Below, piece by piece: positions 54,825-64,000 of a DNA stretch of 64,000 nt; positions within the stretch are counted from its first letter, which is position 1; each line of letters opens with the position of its first letter. The DNA is from Stutzerimonas stutzeri. GTDB taxonomy: Bacteria; Pseudomonadota; Gammaproteobacteria; Pseudomonadales; Pseudomonadaceae. The stretch lies in NCBI RefSeq assembly GCF_002890895.1, contig NZ_POUL01000009.1, positions 1-64,000 of the forward strand. Reading direction: 5' to 3'. Under the pieces are notes generated by a model that saw nothing but the letters and a program-made list of their open reading frames with translations, ran no database searches and was not told where the DNA came from. The position numbers and the translations under genes are program-made.

Positions 54825-55349
54825 ATGACTTGCACCGGCCGCAGCCTCGCTCTTGGCTGCCTGCTGCTACTCACACCCCTGCTGGGCATGGCGGGCGGCA
54901 ACTCGCTGCTGATTCCCGCCACTTCCCGCTGCGCGCTGAACACCGTCCCGGAAGCGATGAACGAAGCGCTGCGTGCGTGCGAGCACGCCGCCAGCCAGGG
55001 CGACCTGCAGGCAGCCTATGAGCTCGGTGACTATTACTACAACGGTCGGCGCGCGCCACGTGATCTGGCCAAAGCGCTTCACTGGTTCGAGCAGGCGTCG
55101 CTGAAGGGCCACGCGCTGGCCCAGCACCGACTCGGTGTCATGTTCTTTCGCGGTGAAGGGGTGCCAGCCAACAACGTCCAGGCTTACGTGGTATTGAAGA
55201 TGTCGGCGGTCAACGGCGAAGAAGAGGCGCTGGATACCGCTGACCGCGTCTCGGCGCAGATGGGCCGCGAAGAGCACGAAATCGCGACCCAGGTCCTTGG
55301 ACAGATATTTCGTGACTATCTGATGGAATTGCAGACGGCAGGCGAGTAA
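54825..55349 (+). CDS. Sel1-repeat (TPR-like) secreted protein
   Basis: A 174-residue protein with a signal peptide (SLALGCLLLLTPLLGMAGG) and two Sel1-like repeats: LQAAYELGDYYYNGRRAPRDLAKALHWFEQASLKG and HALAQHRLGVMFFRGEGVPANNVQAYVVLKMSAVNG. It ends with a short helix (IFRDYLMELQTAGE). Sel1 repeats mediate protein contacts in the periplasm or signalling complexes; partners are unknown. Confidence 0.85.
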   Translation: MTCTGRSLALGCLLLLTPLLGMAGGNSLLIPATSRCALNTVPEAMNEALRACEHAASQGDLQAAYELGDYYYNGRRAPRDLAKALHWFEQASLKGHALAQHRLGVMFFRGEGVPANNVQAYVVLKMSAVNGEEEALDTADRVSAQMGREEHEIATQVLGQIFRDYLMELQTAGE

Positions 55350-55505
55350 CACTCGGCAAGCCATACCCTTGCGTCCTACCGCCTCGCGCCGTCGTATCTG
55401 CTGCTTTCGCTTGAGCTCGTCGCCTGCCGCAGTGCTTTCACTTTTATCGCCCACGCCCTCGCCGTATAATCGCCGGTCATTTTTTGCACAACGCCGGCCC
55501 GAGAC

Positions 55506-56852
55506 ATGACCCGCAAGCTCTATATCGAAACCCACGGCTGCCAGATGAACGAGTACGACAGCTCGCGCATGGTGGACCTGCTGGGTGAGCAGCAGCCCTT
55601 GGAGATCACCGCGAACCCGGCGGAAGCCGACGTGATTCTGCTCAACACCTGCTCGATTCGCGAAAAGGCACAGGAGAAAGTGTTCTCCCAGCTGGGTCGC
55701 TGGCGGGAGCTCAAGCTTGAAAATCCGCAGCTGGTGATCGGTGTCGGTGGTTGCGTCGCCAGCCAGGAAGGCGCGGCAATCCGTGTCCGCGCCCCCTATG
55801 TCGACGTGGTGTTTGGCCCGCAGACCCTGCACCGATTGCCAGAAATGATCGATGCAGCGCGCACCACAAAAAAGCCTCAGGTAGACATTTCGTTTCCCGA
55901 AATCGAGAAATTCGATCGTTTGCCGGAGCCACGCGTCGATGGCCCAACCGCGTTTGTTTCGGTCATGGAAGGCTGCAGCAAGTACTGCACTTTCTGCGTC
56001 GTGCCTTACACCCGCGGCGAAGAAGTCAGCCGGCCGTTCGACCATGTGCTCGCCGAAGTCATCCATCTGGCTGAAAACGGCGTTCGGGAAGTCACCTTGC
56101 TCGGGCAGAACGTCAACGGTTACCGCGGCGCCACTCATGATGGCCGCACCGCTGACCTGGCCGAGCTGATTCGCGTGGTCGCGGCAGTCGATGGCATCGA
56201 CCGGATCCGCTACACCACCAGTCATCCGCTGGAGTTCTCCGACGCGCTGATTCAGGCGCACGCCGAAGTGCCAGAACTGGTGAAGTATCTGCACCTGCCG
56301 GTTCAGTCGGGTTCGGATCGCGTGCTAGCCGGAATGAAGCGCAACCACACAGCGCTCGAATACAAGTCGCGGATCCGCAAGCTCAAGGCCGCCGTGCCGG
56401 ATATCCTGATCAGCTCTGACTTCATCGTCGGCTTCCCCGGCGAAACCGAGAAGGACTTCGAACAGACCATGAAGCTGATCGAAGACGTTGGCTTCGACTT
56501 TTCCTACTCCTTCGTCTACAGCTCGCGGCCCGGCACGCCGGCGGCGGATCTGGTGGACGAAACACCGGAAGAGGTGAAGAAACAGCGCCTGGCGATCCTG
56601 CAACAACGGATCAACCAGCAGGGCTTCGAGAACAGCCGAAAGATGGCCGGTACGCAGCAGCGCATTCTCGTCACCGACTACTCCAAGAAAGACCCAGGCA
56701 TGCTACAGGGCCGTACCGAGCACAATCGGATCGTCAATTTCCGTTGCGACAACCCGCGACTGATCGGCCAGTTCGTTGATGTGTTCATTGACGATGCGCT
56801 GCCGCACTCGTTGCGTGGCACGCTGCTAGAGTCAGTGAGTCGCACGGCATAA
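55506..56852 (+). CDS. miaB: tRNA-2-methylthio-N6-isopentenyladenosine synthase MiaB
   Basis: A 448-residue radical-SAM methylthiotransferase. N-terminal cluster cysteines lie in [22 protein letters not shown] and [11 protein letters not shown]. The radical-SAM CxxxCxxC is in [19 protein letters not shown]. The C-terminal TRAM domain includes [26 protein letters not shown]. It modifies A37 of tRNAs reading UNN codons. It heads the conserved miaB-phoH-ybeY-corC-lnt run. Confidence 0.97.
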   Translation: MTRKLYIETHGCQMNEYDSSRMVDLLGEQQPLEITANPAEADVILLNTCSIREKAQEKVFSQLGRWRELKLENPQLVIGVGGCVASQEGAAIRVRAPYVDVVFGPQTLHRLPEMIDAARTTKKPQVDISFPEIEKFDRLPEPRVDGPTAFVSVMEGCSKYCTFCVVPYTRGEEVSRPFDHVLAEVIHLAENGVREVTLLGQNVNGYRGATHDGRTADLAELIRVVAAVDGIDRIRYTTSHPLEFSDALIQAHAEVPELVKYLHLPVQSGSDRVLAGMKRNHTALEYKSRIRKLKAAVPDILISSDFIVGFPGETEKDFEQTMKLIEDVGFDFSYSFVYSSRPGTPAADLVDETPEEVKKQRLAILQQRINQQGFENSRKMAGTQQRILVTDYSKKDPGMLQGRTEHNRIVNFRCDNPRLIGQFVDVFIDDALPHSLRGTLLESVSRTA

Positions 56853-56986
56853 CTGAACCGCAGCTGATAGCGAAGGCATCGGCTGCGTTTTCGCCACGGG
56901 TCGCCACGACCGGTGCGCGCTGCTTTTTTTCTCGCGCGGCGCTATTCTCACCCAACCTATTTGCAAAGCAGGTCACTTAAAAGCCC

Positions 56987-57994
56987 TTGAACGCCCCCAT
57001 AGAACCTCATCGTTTCACTCTCGAACCTTTTGAAGCCAACCGCTTCGCCAATCTCTGCGGCCAGTTCGACGAGCATCTGCGCCTCATTGAGCAGCGCCTC
57101 GATCTGGAAATCCGCAACCGCGGCAATCAGTTCGAGTTGGTCGGCCCCGCCGATGTGGCCCAGGCGGCAGAGCACCTCCTGCGACGCCTGTACCGCGAGA
57201 CCAAGAGCATTGAACTCTCGCCGGACACGGTTCACCTGTTCCTGCAGGAATCGGCAATGGAAGAGCTGAACAACTCATCCACGACGCCGAACATTTCGTT
57301 GCGCACCCGCAAGGGCAATATCCGTCCTCGCGGCGTCAATCAGCAACGTTACGTGCAGTCGATCCTCGACAACGACATCAACTTCGGCATCGGCCCAGCG
57401 GGTACGGGCAAGACTTATCTGGCGGTGGCCTGCGCGGTCGACGCGCTGGAGCGCGAGCAGATTCGTCGCATCCTGCTGGTACGCCCGGCAGTCGAAGCAG
57501 GTGAGAAGCTCGGCTTCCTCCCCGGCGATCTGGCTCAGAAGATCGACCCTTACTTGCGCCCCTTGTACGACGCACTTTACGAGATGCTTGGGTTCGAGCA
57601 GGTCGCCAGGCTGATCGAGAAACAGGTTATCGAAATTGCCCCGCTGGCCTACATGCGTGGGCGCACGCTGAACAACAGCTTCATCATCCTCGACGAAAGC
57701 CAGAACACCACGCTCGAACAGATGAAAATGTTTCTGACCCGGATCGGCTTCGGCTCCACAGCGGTGATCACCGGCGATATCACCCAGGTCGACCTGCCTC
57801 GCGGCACCAAGAGCGGCCTGGCCCACGTGATCGAAGTGCTGAAGGACGTCAACGGCATCAGCTTCACGCACTTCAAACCAAAGGACGTCGTGCGTCACCC
57901 ATTGGTGCAGCGCATCGTCGAGGCGTACGAGGCCTTCGAGGGCAATCAGGCTCAGGCCGGCAAGCGCATGTCGCAGGATAGCCAAGGTGATTGA
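56987..57994 (+). CDS. ybeZ: PhoH-family ATPase (YbeZ)
   Basis: A 335-residue PhoH-like ATPase/RNA helicase partner of YbeY. N-terminal KH-like region ([36 protein letters not shown]), Walker [20 protein letters not shown], Walker [40 protein letters not shown]. The start codon is TTG at 56987, chosen because homologues begin [10 protein letters not shown]; no strong ribosome site is seen. It overlaps ybeY by 8 bases. Confidence 0.93.
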   Translation: MNAPIEPHRFTLEPFEANRFANLCGQFDEHLRLIEQRLDLEIRNRGNQFELVGPADVAQAAEHLLRRLYRETKSIELSPDTVHLFLQESAMEELNNSSTTPNISLRTRKGNIRPRGVNQQRYVQSILDNDINFGIGPAGTGKTYLAVACAVDALEREQIRRILLVRPAVEAGEKLGFLPGDLAQKIDPYLRPLYDALYEMLGFEQVARLIEKQVIEIAPLAYMRGRTLNNSFIILDESQNTTLEQMKMFLTRIGFGSTAVITGDITQVDLPRGTKSGLAHVIEVLKDVNGISFTHFKPKDVVRHPLVQRIVEAYEAFEGNQAQAGKRMSQDSQGD

Positions 57995-58454
57995 GCTCGA
58001 CCTGCAGATTGCAACTGACGGCGCCGTTCCGGAGGAAGCCGACCTTCACCGCTGGTGCGAGCTGGCGCTACGCCAACGAAAGGGCGACTCCGAGCTGACC
58101 ATCCGCCTGGTTGATGAAGCCGAAGGGCGCGAACTCAATCGCACCTGGCGGCAGAAGGATTACGCCACCAACGTGCTGTCCTTCCCGGCTGATGTGCCTG
58201 ACGGACCGGACGGCATTCCGCTTCTGGATATCCCGCTGCTTGGCGATCTGGTGATTTGCGTGCCAGTGGTCGAGCGCGAGGCCTCCGAGCAGGGCAAACC
58301 GCCGCAGGCGCACTGGGCGCATCTGGTGATACATGGCTGTCTGCATCTGCTGGGCTACGATCACATCGACGACGAAGAGGCAGAGGAGATGGAAAGCCTC
58401 GAGCGTCAATTGCTGGCCGAATTGGGTCATGCTGACCCCTATGCTGACGAATAG
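57987..58454 (+). CDS. ybeY: Endoribonuclease YbeY
   Basis: A 155-residue zinc-dependent RNase for 16S rRNA 3'-end maturation and ribosome quality control. The zinc motif [11 protein letters not shown] is near residue 115, and [13 protein letters not shown] is the conserved strand. The start is GTG at 57987, eight bases inside phoH, with AAGG just before; coupling with YbeZ is typical. Confidence 0.95.
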   Translation: MIELDLQIATDGAVPEEADLHRWCELALRQRKGDSELTIRLVDEAEGRELNRTWRQKDYATNVLSFPADVPDGPDGIPLLDIPLLGDLVICVPVVEREASEQGKPPQAHWAHLVIHGCLHLLGYDHIDDEEAEEMESLERQLLAELGHADPYADE

Positions 58455-58493
58455 CCCGCGACGGGCAACTGCAAGGACCATTGAGTCAAAGAC

Positions 58494-59342
58494 ATGAGCG
58501 AAGACCGATCGAGCAACGGGCAAAAGTCCTGGTTTGGGAAAATCAGCCAGGCTTTTGCCCATGAGCCGAAAAACCGTGAGGAGCTGCTGGAAGTATTGCG
58601 CGGCGCCCACCAGAACAAACTGCTCGACAACGAAGCCCTGGCGATTGTCGAGGGCGCCATTCAGGTCGCCGACCTGCAAGTGCGAGACATCATGGTGCCG
58701 CGCTCGCAGGTGATGAGCATCCGGGCCGACCAGTCGCCAAAGGAGTTTCTCCCAGCGATCATTTCCGCAGCGCACTCGCGCTATCCGGTAGTCGGTGACA
58801 GCCTCGACGAAGTGATTGGCGTGTTGCTGGCCAAGGACTTGCTGCCGCTGATCCTGCAGGGCGATCAGCAGAGTTTCGACATCAAGGATCTGCTGCGCCC
58901 CGCCACTTTCGTGCCCGAGTCCAAACGCCTCAACGTGCTGCTGCGCGAGTTCCGCGCCAACCACAGCCATATGGCGATCGTCATCGACGAATACGGCGGC
59001 GTAGCCGGGCTGGTCACAATCGAGGACGTGCTCGAACAGATCGTTGGCGACATCGAAGACGAGCATGACATCGAAGAAGACAGCTACATCCGACCGCTGC
59101 CGAGCGGGGATTTTCTGGTCAAGGCGCTGACGCCCATCGACAGCTTCAACGAGTTCTTCCAGAGCGAGTTCCCCGACGAAGAATTCGACACCGTCGCAGG
59201 CCTTGTGATGAGCACTTTCGGTCACCTGCCCAAGCGTAACGAGGTGACAGAGATAGATGGCTTCCGTTTCCGCGTGCTGAATGCCGACAGTCGCCGCGTG
59301 CACATGCTGCGCCTGACCCGTACCGAAGTCGAAAACCGCTAG
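58494..59342 (+). CDS. corC: CorC-family (YbeX) CBS-domain protein
   Basis: A 282-residue cytoplasmic protein with two CBS domains (VRDIMVPRSQVMSIRADQ, and DLLRPATFVPESKRLNVLLREFRANHSHMAIVIDEYGGVAGLVTIEDVLEQIVGDIEDEHD region) and a C-terminal CorC/HlyC FAD-like domain (LVKALTPIDSFNEFF). It links to magnesium/cobalt efflux and, in E. coli, to ribosome metabolism with YbeY/YbeZ. It follows ybeY after 39 bases. Confidence 0.93.
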   Translation: MSEDRSSNGQKSWFGKISQAFAHEPKNREELLEVLRGAHQNKLLDNEALAIVEGAIQVADLQVRDIMVPRSQVMSIRADQSPKEFLPAIISAAHSRYPVVGDSLDEVIGVLLAKDLLPLILQGDQQSFDIKDLLRPATFVPESKRLNVLLREFRANHSHMAIVIDEYGGVAGLVTIEDVLEQIVGDIEDEHDIEEDSYIRPLPSGDFLVKALTPIDSFNEFFQSEFPDEEFDTVAGLVMSTFGHLPKRNEVTEIDGFRFRVLNADSRRVHMLRLTRTEVENR

Positions 59343-59427
59343 CGCTGCTGCGCTGACCTATGAGCTCGTTTTAGCATTCACCCGCCGCACGCCGTTCGCG
59401 CTCGCGGCGGCTATCCAAGGAACATCC

Positions 59428-60939
59428 ATGCGTTGGATTACCCGCCCCGGCTGGCTCGGCAACCTGCTGGCGCTCGCCGCCGGCGCCCTGACCACCCTGT
59501 CGCTCGCCCCGTTCGATATCTGGCCGCTGGCCTTGTTGTCGATGGGTGTGATCTATCTGGGCCTGCGCGAGCTGACGCCCAAACAGGCGGCTGGCCGCGG
59601 CTGGTGCTACGGCTTCGGCCTGTTCGCCTCGGGCGTCAGCTGGGTTTACGTCAGCATTCACGACTTTGGCTCGGCGCCACCGGTGCTGGCCGGCGCGTTG
59701 ACACTGGGCTTCGTGGCCGGTTTGGCGCTGTTCTTCATGCTGCTGGGCTGGGCCTGGGCCCGCTGGTTACGGCAGACGGCGGCGCCACTGCTCAACGCCC
59801 TGCTGTTCGCCGCACTTTGGCTCGCCCTGGACGCCCTACGCGGCTGGGTACTAACAGGTTTCCCCTGGCTTTACGCCGGTTACAGCCAACTGAATGGACC
59901 CTTGGCCGGGCTCGCGCCGGTCGGCGGCGTCTGGCTGCTGACCTTTGCGCTCGCGCTGACTGCCACGCTGCTTGTCGAGCTGCCGCAACTCCTTCGCCAC
60001 AAGGCATCGCTGAGTGGCGCCCTGATACTGCTGGTCGCCTTCTGGGGCGGCGCACTGGCCTTGGGCAAACAGGCCTGGACCTCCGCAAAAGCCGAACCGA
60101 TTACCGTCGCCGCAATGCAGGGCAATGTTGCGCAAAGCATCAAGTGGGACCCGAAAAAGCTCGAGATGCAGTTGCTGCTCTACCGCGACATGACCTTCCG
60201 CAGCAAGCCCGCGGACCTCATCGTCTGGCCAGAAACGGCGGTGCCTATTCTCAAGGAGCACGCTGAAGGCTACCTGACGATGATGAGCCGCTTCGCCCAG
60301 GACCGGCAGTCAGCCCTGATCACCGGCGTCCCGGTACGCCAGCCCAATGCCAACGGGGATCTGCGCTACTACAACGGCCTGACCACGGCAGGCGACGCGC
60401 AAGGCACCTACTTGAAGCAGAAGCTGGTGCCGTTCGGTGAATACGTGCCGCTGCAAGATCTGTTGCGTGGCCTCATCGCCTTTTTCGATCTACCCATGTC
60501 GGACTTCGCCCGCGGTTCACCCGAGCAACCACTGCTGCAGGCGAAGGGCTTTCAGATCGCCCCGTTCATTTGCTACGAAGTCGTCTATCCCGAGTTTGCC
60601 GCCGGCCTCGCGGCGCAGAGCGACATCCTGCTCACCGTCAGCAACGACGCCTGGTTCGGCCACTCCATCGGCCCGCTGCAGCATCTGCAGATGGCCCAGA
60701 TGCGAGCGCTGGAGGCAGGCCGCTGGATGATTCGTGCCACCAATAACGGCGTTACGGTGCTGATCGACCCGCACGGCGGCATCGTCGAGCAAATCCCGGC
60801 TTTTCAGGAAGCGGTGCTATACGGCGAGGTCACGCCCATGCAGGGATTGACGCCTTATCTGCAATGGCGCTCCTGGCCCTTGATCACCATCTGTGCGCTG
60901 CTGCTCGGCTGGGGCCTGGTACGACGTCGGCGAGGCTGA
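59428..60939 (+). CDS. lnt: Apolipoprotein N-acyltransferase Lnt
   Basis: A 503-residue inner-membrane enzyme adding the third acyl chain to lipoproteins. About six N-terminal helices are followed by a nitrilase domain with the catalytic triad: Glu in LIVWPETAVPI, Lys in YLKQKLVPFGEYVPL, Cys in IAPFICYEVVYPEF. SNDAWFGHSIGPLQHLQMAQMRALEAGRW is the conserved C-terminal motif. Operon with corC is likely, gap 85 bases. Confidence 0.96.
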   Translation: MRWITRPGWLGNLLALAAGALTTLSLAPFDIWPLALLSMGVIYLGLRELTPKQAAGRGWCYGFGLFASGVSWVYVSIHDFGSAPPVLAGALTLGFVAGLALFFMLLGWAWARWLRQTAAPLLNALLFAALWLALDALRGWVLTGFPWLYAGYSQLNGPLAGLAPVGGVWLLTFALALTATLLVELPQLLRHKASLSGALILLVAFWGGALALGKQAWTSAKAEPITVAAMQGNVAQSIKWDPKKLEMQLLLYRDMTFRSKPADLIVWPETAVPILKEHAEGYLTMMSRFAQDRQSALITGVPVRQPNANGDLRYYNGLTTAGDAQGTYLKQKLVPFGEYVPLQDLLRGLIAFFDLPMSDFARGSPEQPLLQAKGFQIAPFICYEVVYPEFAAGLAAQSDILLTVSNDAWFGHSIGPLQHLQMAQMRALEAGRWMIRATNNGVTVLIDPHGGIVEQIPAFQEAVLYGEVTPMQGLTPYLQWRSWPLITICALLLGWGLVRRRRG

Positions 60940-60972
60940 TACTCATCCCGCCCGCCGGAGTCCAACGTGCCT

Positions 60973-61746
60973 CTACTCAGAGGCGCCGTCATAAAGCAGC
61001 GGGTAGACCAGCATGCCGACTGCTTCGTTGAGCAGCATGCCGTTCTGCCAGACGGCCTTCGCCTCGGGCAGCCAGCCGCCAACGGGTCGCCCGTTGGGAA
61101 CACCCATGAATCCTACCGGTGCAGTGATCACTTCCAGCCCGACCTCCTCAAAGCACCAGCGCGACCGCGGCATGTGCGACGCGGACGTCACCAGCACGAT
61201 GCGTTTGATTCCCGCAGCCTTGAGCATTTCCGCGCTATAGCGCGCATTCTCCCACGTGGTCCGGCTGCGCTCTTCGAGCCACTGCGTCGACGTAGCGAAG
61301 TCGCGTTCCAGCGCCTCGGCCGCCAACTGCGCTTCGCTCGGTGGCTCGCCAAAGTGCAGCCCACCGCTCGCCAGGATCGGCAAACCCGACGCCTTCGCCA
61401 GCCGCGAGGCATAACGCAGCCGCTCGAGGGCGATATGGCTGGGCTGATCAGAACCCCACGCGGGATCGGCCTGTTCTCGACCCGCGCCCAGCACGACAAT
61501 TGCCTGTGCACGCTTTCCGAGGCTGCTCCATTCCGAACGATGCAGCGCCACTTCGCTTTCGATCGCTCGTGCTGCCCACTCAACAGTCACCGGCAGGCTC
61601 ATCAGCCACAGCCCGCCGAACCCCAGCATGAAACAGAATACTGCCAGCCGTGGTGAGCGACGCCGCAGCCACCAGGCCGCGAGCAATAACAACAGCAGCC
61701 CACCGGGCGGCAGCAGTAACTGTTTGAAGAAATAGCGTATTGGCAT
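60973..61746 (-). CDS. YdcF/ElyC-type DUF218 membrane protein
   Basis: A 257-residue protein with two N-terminal helices (LLLPPGGLLLLLLAAWWL and LAVFCFMLGFGGLWLMSLPVTVEWAA) and a periplasmic DUF218 domain: AIVVLGAGREQADPAWG, PILASGG, SRTTWENARYSAEMLKAAGIKRIVLVTSASHMPRS. ElyC-type proteins affect envelope polysaccharide or lipid-carrier metabolism. The start at 61746 is the Met before the first helix. It faces lnt from the opposite strand. Confidence 0.88.
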   Translation of the reverse strand: MPIRYFFKQLLLPPGGLLLLLLAAWWLRRRSPRLAVFCFMLGFGGLWLMSLPVTVEWAARAIESEVALHRSEWSSLGKRAQAIVVLGAGREQADPAWGSDQPSHIALERLRYASRLAKASGLPILASGGLHFGEPPSEAQLAAEALERDFATSTQWLEERSRTTWENARYSAEMLKAAGIKRIVLVTSASHMPRSRWCFEEVGLEVITAPVGFMGVPNGRPVGGWLPEAKAVWQNGMLLNEAVGMLVYPLLYDGASE

Positions 61747-61818
61747 GTGCAGCTCCGGTCGATCGGCCGCTGCCACTTTACCTGCCGAGGCGCCCGCTTG
61801 TCGGCAGCACGGACGCCG

Positions 61819-62271
61819 TCAGTGCTTTGGGTAGGTATGCAACCGTTGCCGAGCACGAAGCAACTGCGAACCGCAAGCCGAGCAAGCGACCGCGCCGGCG
61901 CCCTCTGGCCAATGCACGCTGGTGCCACAGAGCGCGCAGACCATTGATTGCCGCAGCGCAGGCGGGCTCTGCTTGCAGTGCTTGCTCGAGTGCTGCCGCA
62001 ACATATTGCGCAACGCTGGCCGGGTCGCCTGACGGTCCAGCTGCGCCTGCTCTTCGGCAGCGGCGTGCCAACCGGACAACCACTGCGAATCCTGCTGCAG
62101 GTAGGCACGGATCAGGTCGAACTCCGCAGGGGTCAACCCACCGACCTCCAATTCGGCCGTAGCGCCAGTCTCATCACCCGTTCTTCGTTCGGCTTCTTCC
62201 AAGGCCAGTGTCAGCCGCTGCAGCACGCGTCCGTACAGATTGCCCTCATCCGCCTGGCGTTCTTTACCCAT
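61819..62271 (-). CDS. YbeL-like zinc-ribbon protein
   Basis: A 150-residue protein: an N-terminal helical region (LYGRVLQRLTLALEEAERR), a middle segment (GGLTPAEFDLIRAYLQQDSQWLSGW), and a C-terminal zinc ribbon CALC ... CSAC around residues 112-133. This is the DUF1451/YbeL pattern; YbeL is next to leuS in E. coli as here. Function unknown. Confidence 0.85.
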   Translation of the reverse strand: MGKERQADEGNLYGRVLQRLTLALEEAERRTGDETGATAELEVGGLTPAEFDLIRAYLQQDSQWLSGWHAAAEEQAQLDRQATRPALRNMLRQHSSKHCKQSPPALRQSMVCALCGTSVHWPEGAGAVACSACGSQLLRARQRLHTYPKH

Positions 62272-62273
62272 GA

Positions 62274-64000
<1,727 letters not shown>

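Overview
The window looks like chromosome of a Pseudomonas sensu lato bacterium, most likely of the stutzeri group (Stutzerimonas). This is inferred from high-G+C coding style, a Pseudomonas-type order of housekeeping genes (amn, acyl-CoA dehydrogenase, LadS-like kinase, thiD, thiE, hemL ... miaB, phoH, ybeY, corC, lnt, leuS), the urt/ure gene order, and a typical Pseudomonas REP pair. No phage, integron, CRISPR array, insertion sequence, rRNA or tRNA was seen.

Layout. 0-10.4 kb: mixed core genes (NYN-domain protein, YciC-like membrane protein, VOC protein, SDR, periplasmic solute-binding protein, HrpB helicase, lipoprotein, FieF-type cation efflux, Lrp regulator, globin, DUF2788, RluE). 10.4-27.2 kb: a nitrogen-acquisition island with urtABCDE (urea ABC transporter), an SDR, a second branched-chain-amino-acid-type ABC transporter on the minus strand, then ureD, ureA, a GNAT gene, ureB and ureC. 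27.2-38.2 kb: a segment that splits the urease genes and carries an orphan curlin-repeat protein, an NCS1 permease, a GAF histidine kinase, hemerythrin, a DksA-like protein, a TorF porin, an MFS exporter, an oxaloacetate-decarboxylase-family enzyme, an EamA transporter, a methyltransferase and a GNAT. 38.2-40.7 kb: ureE, ureF, ureG and ureJ (nickel accessory genes). 40.8-43.2 kb: a membrane-type PQQ glucose dehydrogenase split into two genes. 43.2-64 kb: amn, a MocR regulator divergent from a threonine-dehydratase-like gene, an AidB-type dehydrogenase, a LadS-like kinase lacking its receiver domain, thiamine and heme genes, and the miaB-to-leuS core cluster. leuS runs off the window.

How it works together. 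Three sites match the sigma-54 -24/-12 consensus with exact spacing. They sit upstream of urtA, ureD and ureE, and each has NtrC-like dyads 60-150 bp further upstream. This predicts that urea uptake, urease structural genes and nickel-insertion genes are all switched on by NtrC under nitrogen limitation, although the urease genes are split over 15 kb. The intergenic gaps inside these operons are filled by short hairpin repeats of one family (GGTGGA...TCCACC) whose inner stems change in a compensatory way, and by one classic REP pair between urtB and urtC.

Most interesting points: the covarying hairpin family, the three-promoter sigma-54/NtrC architecture, the split PQQ dehydrogenase, the receiver-less LadS homologue, and the lone 19-unit curlin-like amyloid candidate next to ureC.
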